This document shows positions 5,299-5,717 of a stretch of 5,717 nt of DNA, in pieces (within the stretch, counting starts at the first letter, position 1; every line of letters begins with the position of its first letter). Under the pieces are notes generated by a model. That model was not told the origin of the DNA, ran no database searches, and saw only the letters and a program-made list of their open reading frames with translations. Source of the DNA: an uncultured bacterium (GTDB lineage: Bacteria; Planctomycetota; UBA1135; GCA-002686595); contig CADEGS010000203.1 in the NCBI GenBank assembly GCA_902826945.1, positions 1-5,717 on the forward strand. The letters run 5' to 3'. Made by a program: the position numbers and the translations under genes.

Positions 5299-5717
5299 AT
5301 GACCACCGCCCGCCCGCTCTCCGCGCTCGCCCTCGTCCTCGCCCTGGCCGCGAGCGCCTGCCTCGAGAACGACGAGGAGATCACCGTGCGCCCCGACGGC
5401 TCGGTGCACGTCAAGGTGAGCGCGAAGGGCGACGTGCTCGACCTGGCGCAGGGCTATCCCGTGCCGTTCGGCGGCCCCTGGCGATCGGCGAGCCCGAGCG
5501 CCGAGCTCTGGCTGCGCTCCGTCGGCGAGACGACCGGCGGCGCGGACGTGCTGCGGCGCATCGCGGACGAGCGCGCGCTCGGCGATCCGAGGAGCGAGCG
5601 CACGCTCGCGGTCGAGGCCGACTTCCCCTCGGTCGCAGCGCTGCCGGCGCGCTACGCCGACGCGGGCGATCCCTACGCCGACGCCTACCTCGAGCGCTCG
5701 GCCAGCCTGCGCGTCCT
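5299..5717 (+). CDS. Lipoprotein of unknown function, 3' end outside window
   Basis: From ATG 5299 the frame is open to the edge (139 codons). Residues 1-21 are a signal peptide, MTTARPLSALALVLALAASA, followed by Cys21, a good lipoprotein processing site (ASA-C). The mature part begins LENDEEITVRPDGSVHVKV (22-40), a short beta-hairpin pattern common at the start of exported lipoproteins whose first strands follow the anchor directly. It continues with an apparently globular segment: LDLAQGYPVPFGGPW (48-62), ELWLRSVGET (70-79) and acidic/Ala-rich helices (DVLRRIADERAL, 84-95; ALPARYADAGDPYADAYLERS, about 115-135). I recognise no enzyme or binding motif. The exported location is well supported; the function is unknown. 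A new transcription unit is likely because of the hairpin upstream and the strong ribosome site. Confidence 0.85.
   Translation, partial: MTTARPLSALALVLALAASACLENDEEITVRPDGSVHVKVSAKGDVLDLAQGYPVPFGGPWRSASPSAELWLRSVGETTGGADVLRRIADERALGDPRSERTLAVEADFPSVAALPARYADAGDPYADAYLERSASLRV

Noticed and set aside
4582..5414. Minus-strand open frames opposite the PfpI-family and lipoprotein genes
   Set aside because: Ser/Arg/Thr-rich antisense shadows with no motifs; the plus-strand proteins have signal peptides and, for the first, clear family motifs.
1..5717. CRISPR array, tRNA or rRNA, mobile element, riboswitch
   Set aside because: No regularly spaced repeats, no cloverleaf with a TTC-type arm, no transposase or terminal inverted repeats, and no spacer long enough for a typical riboswitch aptamer (largest gap 134 bases).

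Overview
This is a very GC-rich window (clearly above 70% by eye) that is almost entirely coding. Six protein genes can be supported. Four are on the minus strand to the left and two on the plus strand to the right. Four of the six encoded proteins start with a signal peptide, three or four of them with a plausible lipobox cysteine. This points to a Gram-negative-type bacterium with many exported lipoproteins and c-type cytochromes. The composition, protein style and scarcity of Shine-Dalgarno sites would fit Myxococcota, Planctomycetota or a related high-GC lineage, but no rRNA or marker gene is present to decide this. I see no tRNA, rRNA, CRISPR array, insertion sequence or phage gene.

Left block, minus strand (3860 down to 1): a compact three-gene operon. 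It begins with a small exported YtkA/FixH-like protein carrying a His/Met-rich motif (3417-3860). Next is a diheme cytochrome c peroxidase/MauG-type lipoprotein (1990-3420). Last is a bis-MGD molybdopterin oxidoreductase with an N-terminal [4Fe-4S] motif (1993 to beyond base 1, only the very C-terminus missing). Both junctions are 4-base stop/start overlaps (GTGA at 3420-3417, ATGA at 1993-1990), so the three are probably translationally coupled. The first two products should act in the periplasm or at a membrane face, while the third has no export signal. The grouping therefore looks like a redox or metal-handling module whose substrate is unknown. The peroxidase plus small His/Met protein pair resembles in outline the MbnH/MbnP arrangement, in which a diheme enzyme oxidises a tryptophan of its small partner.

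Middle, minus strand (3935-4363): a free-standing archaeal-type threonyl-tRNA synthetase editing domain of 142 residues. This is unusual for a bacterium, and its putative active site differs from the archaeal enzyme.

Right block, plus strand: an exported DJ-1/PfpI-family protein (4442-5164), diverging from the editing-domain gene across a 78-base spacer. That spacer holds the only AT-containing promoter-like spot and a perfect 16-base palindrome. After a GC hairpin comes a new lipoprotein gene (5299 to beyond 5717) with a good ribosome binding site and no recognisable family.

The long open frames antisense to these genes are by-products of the GC-rich codon usage.
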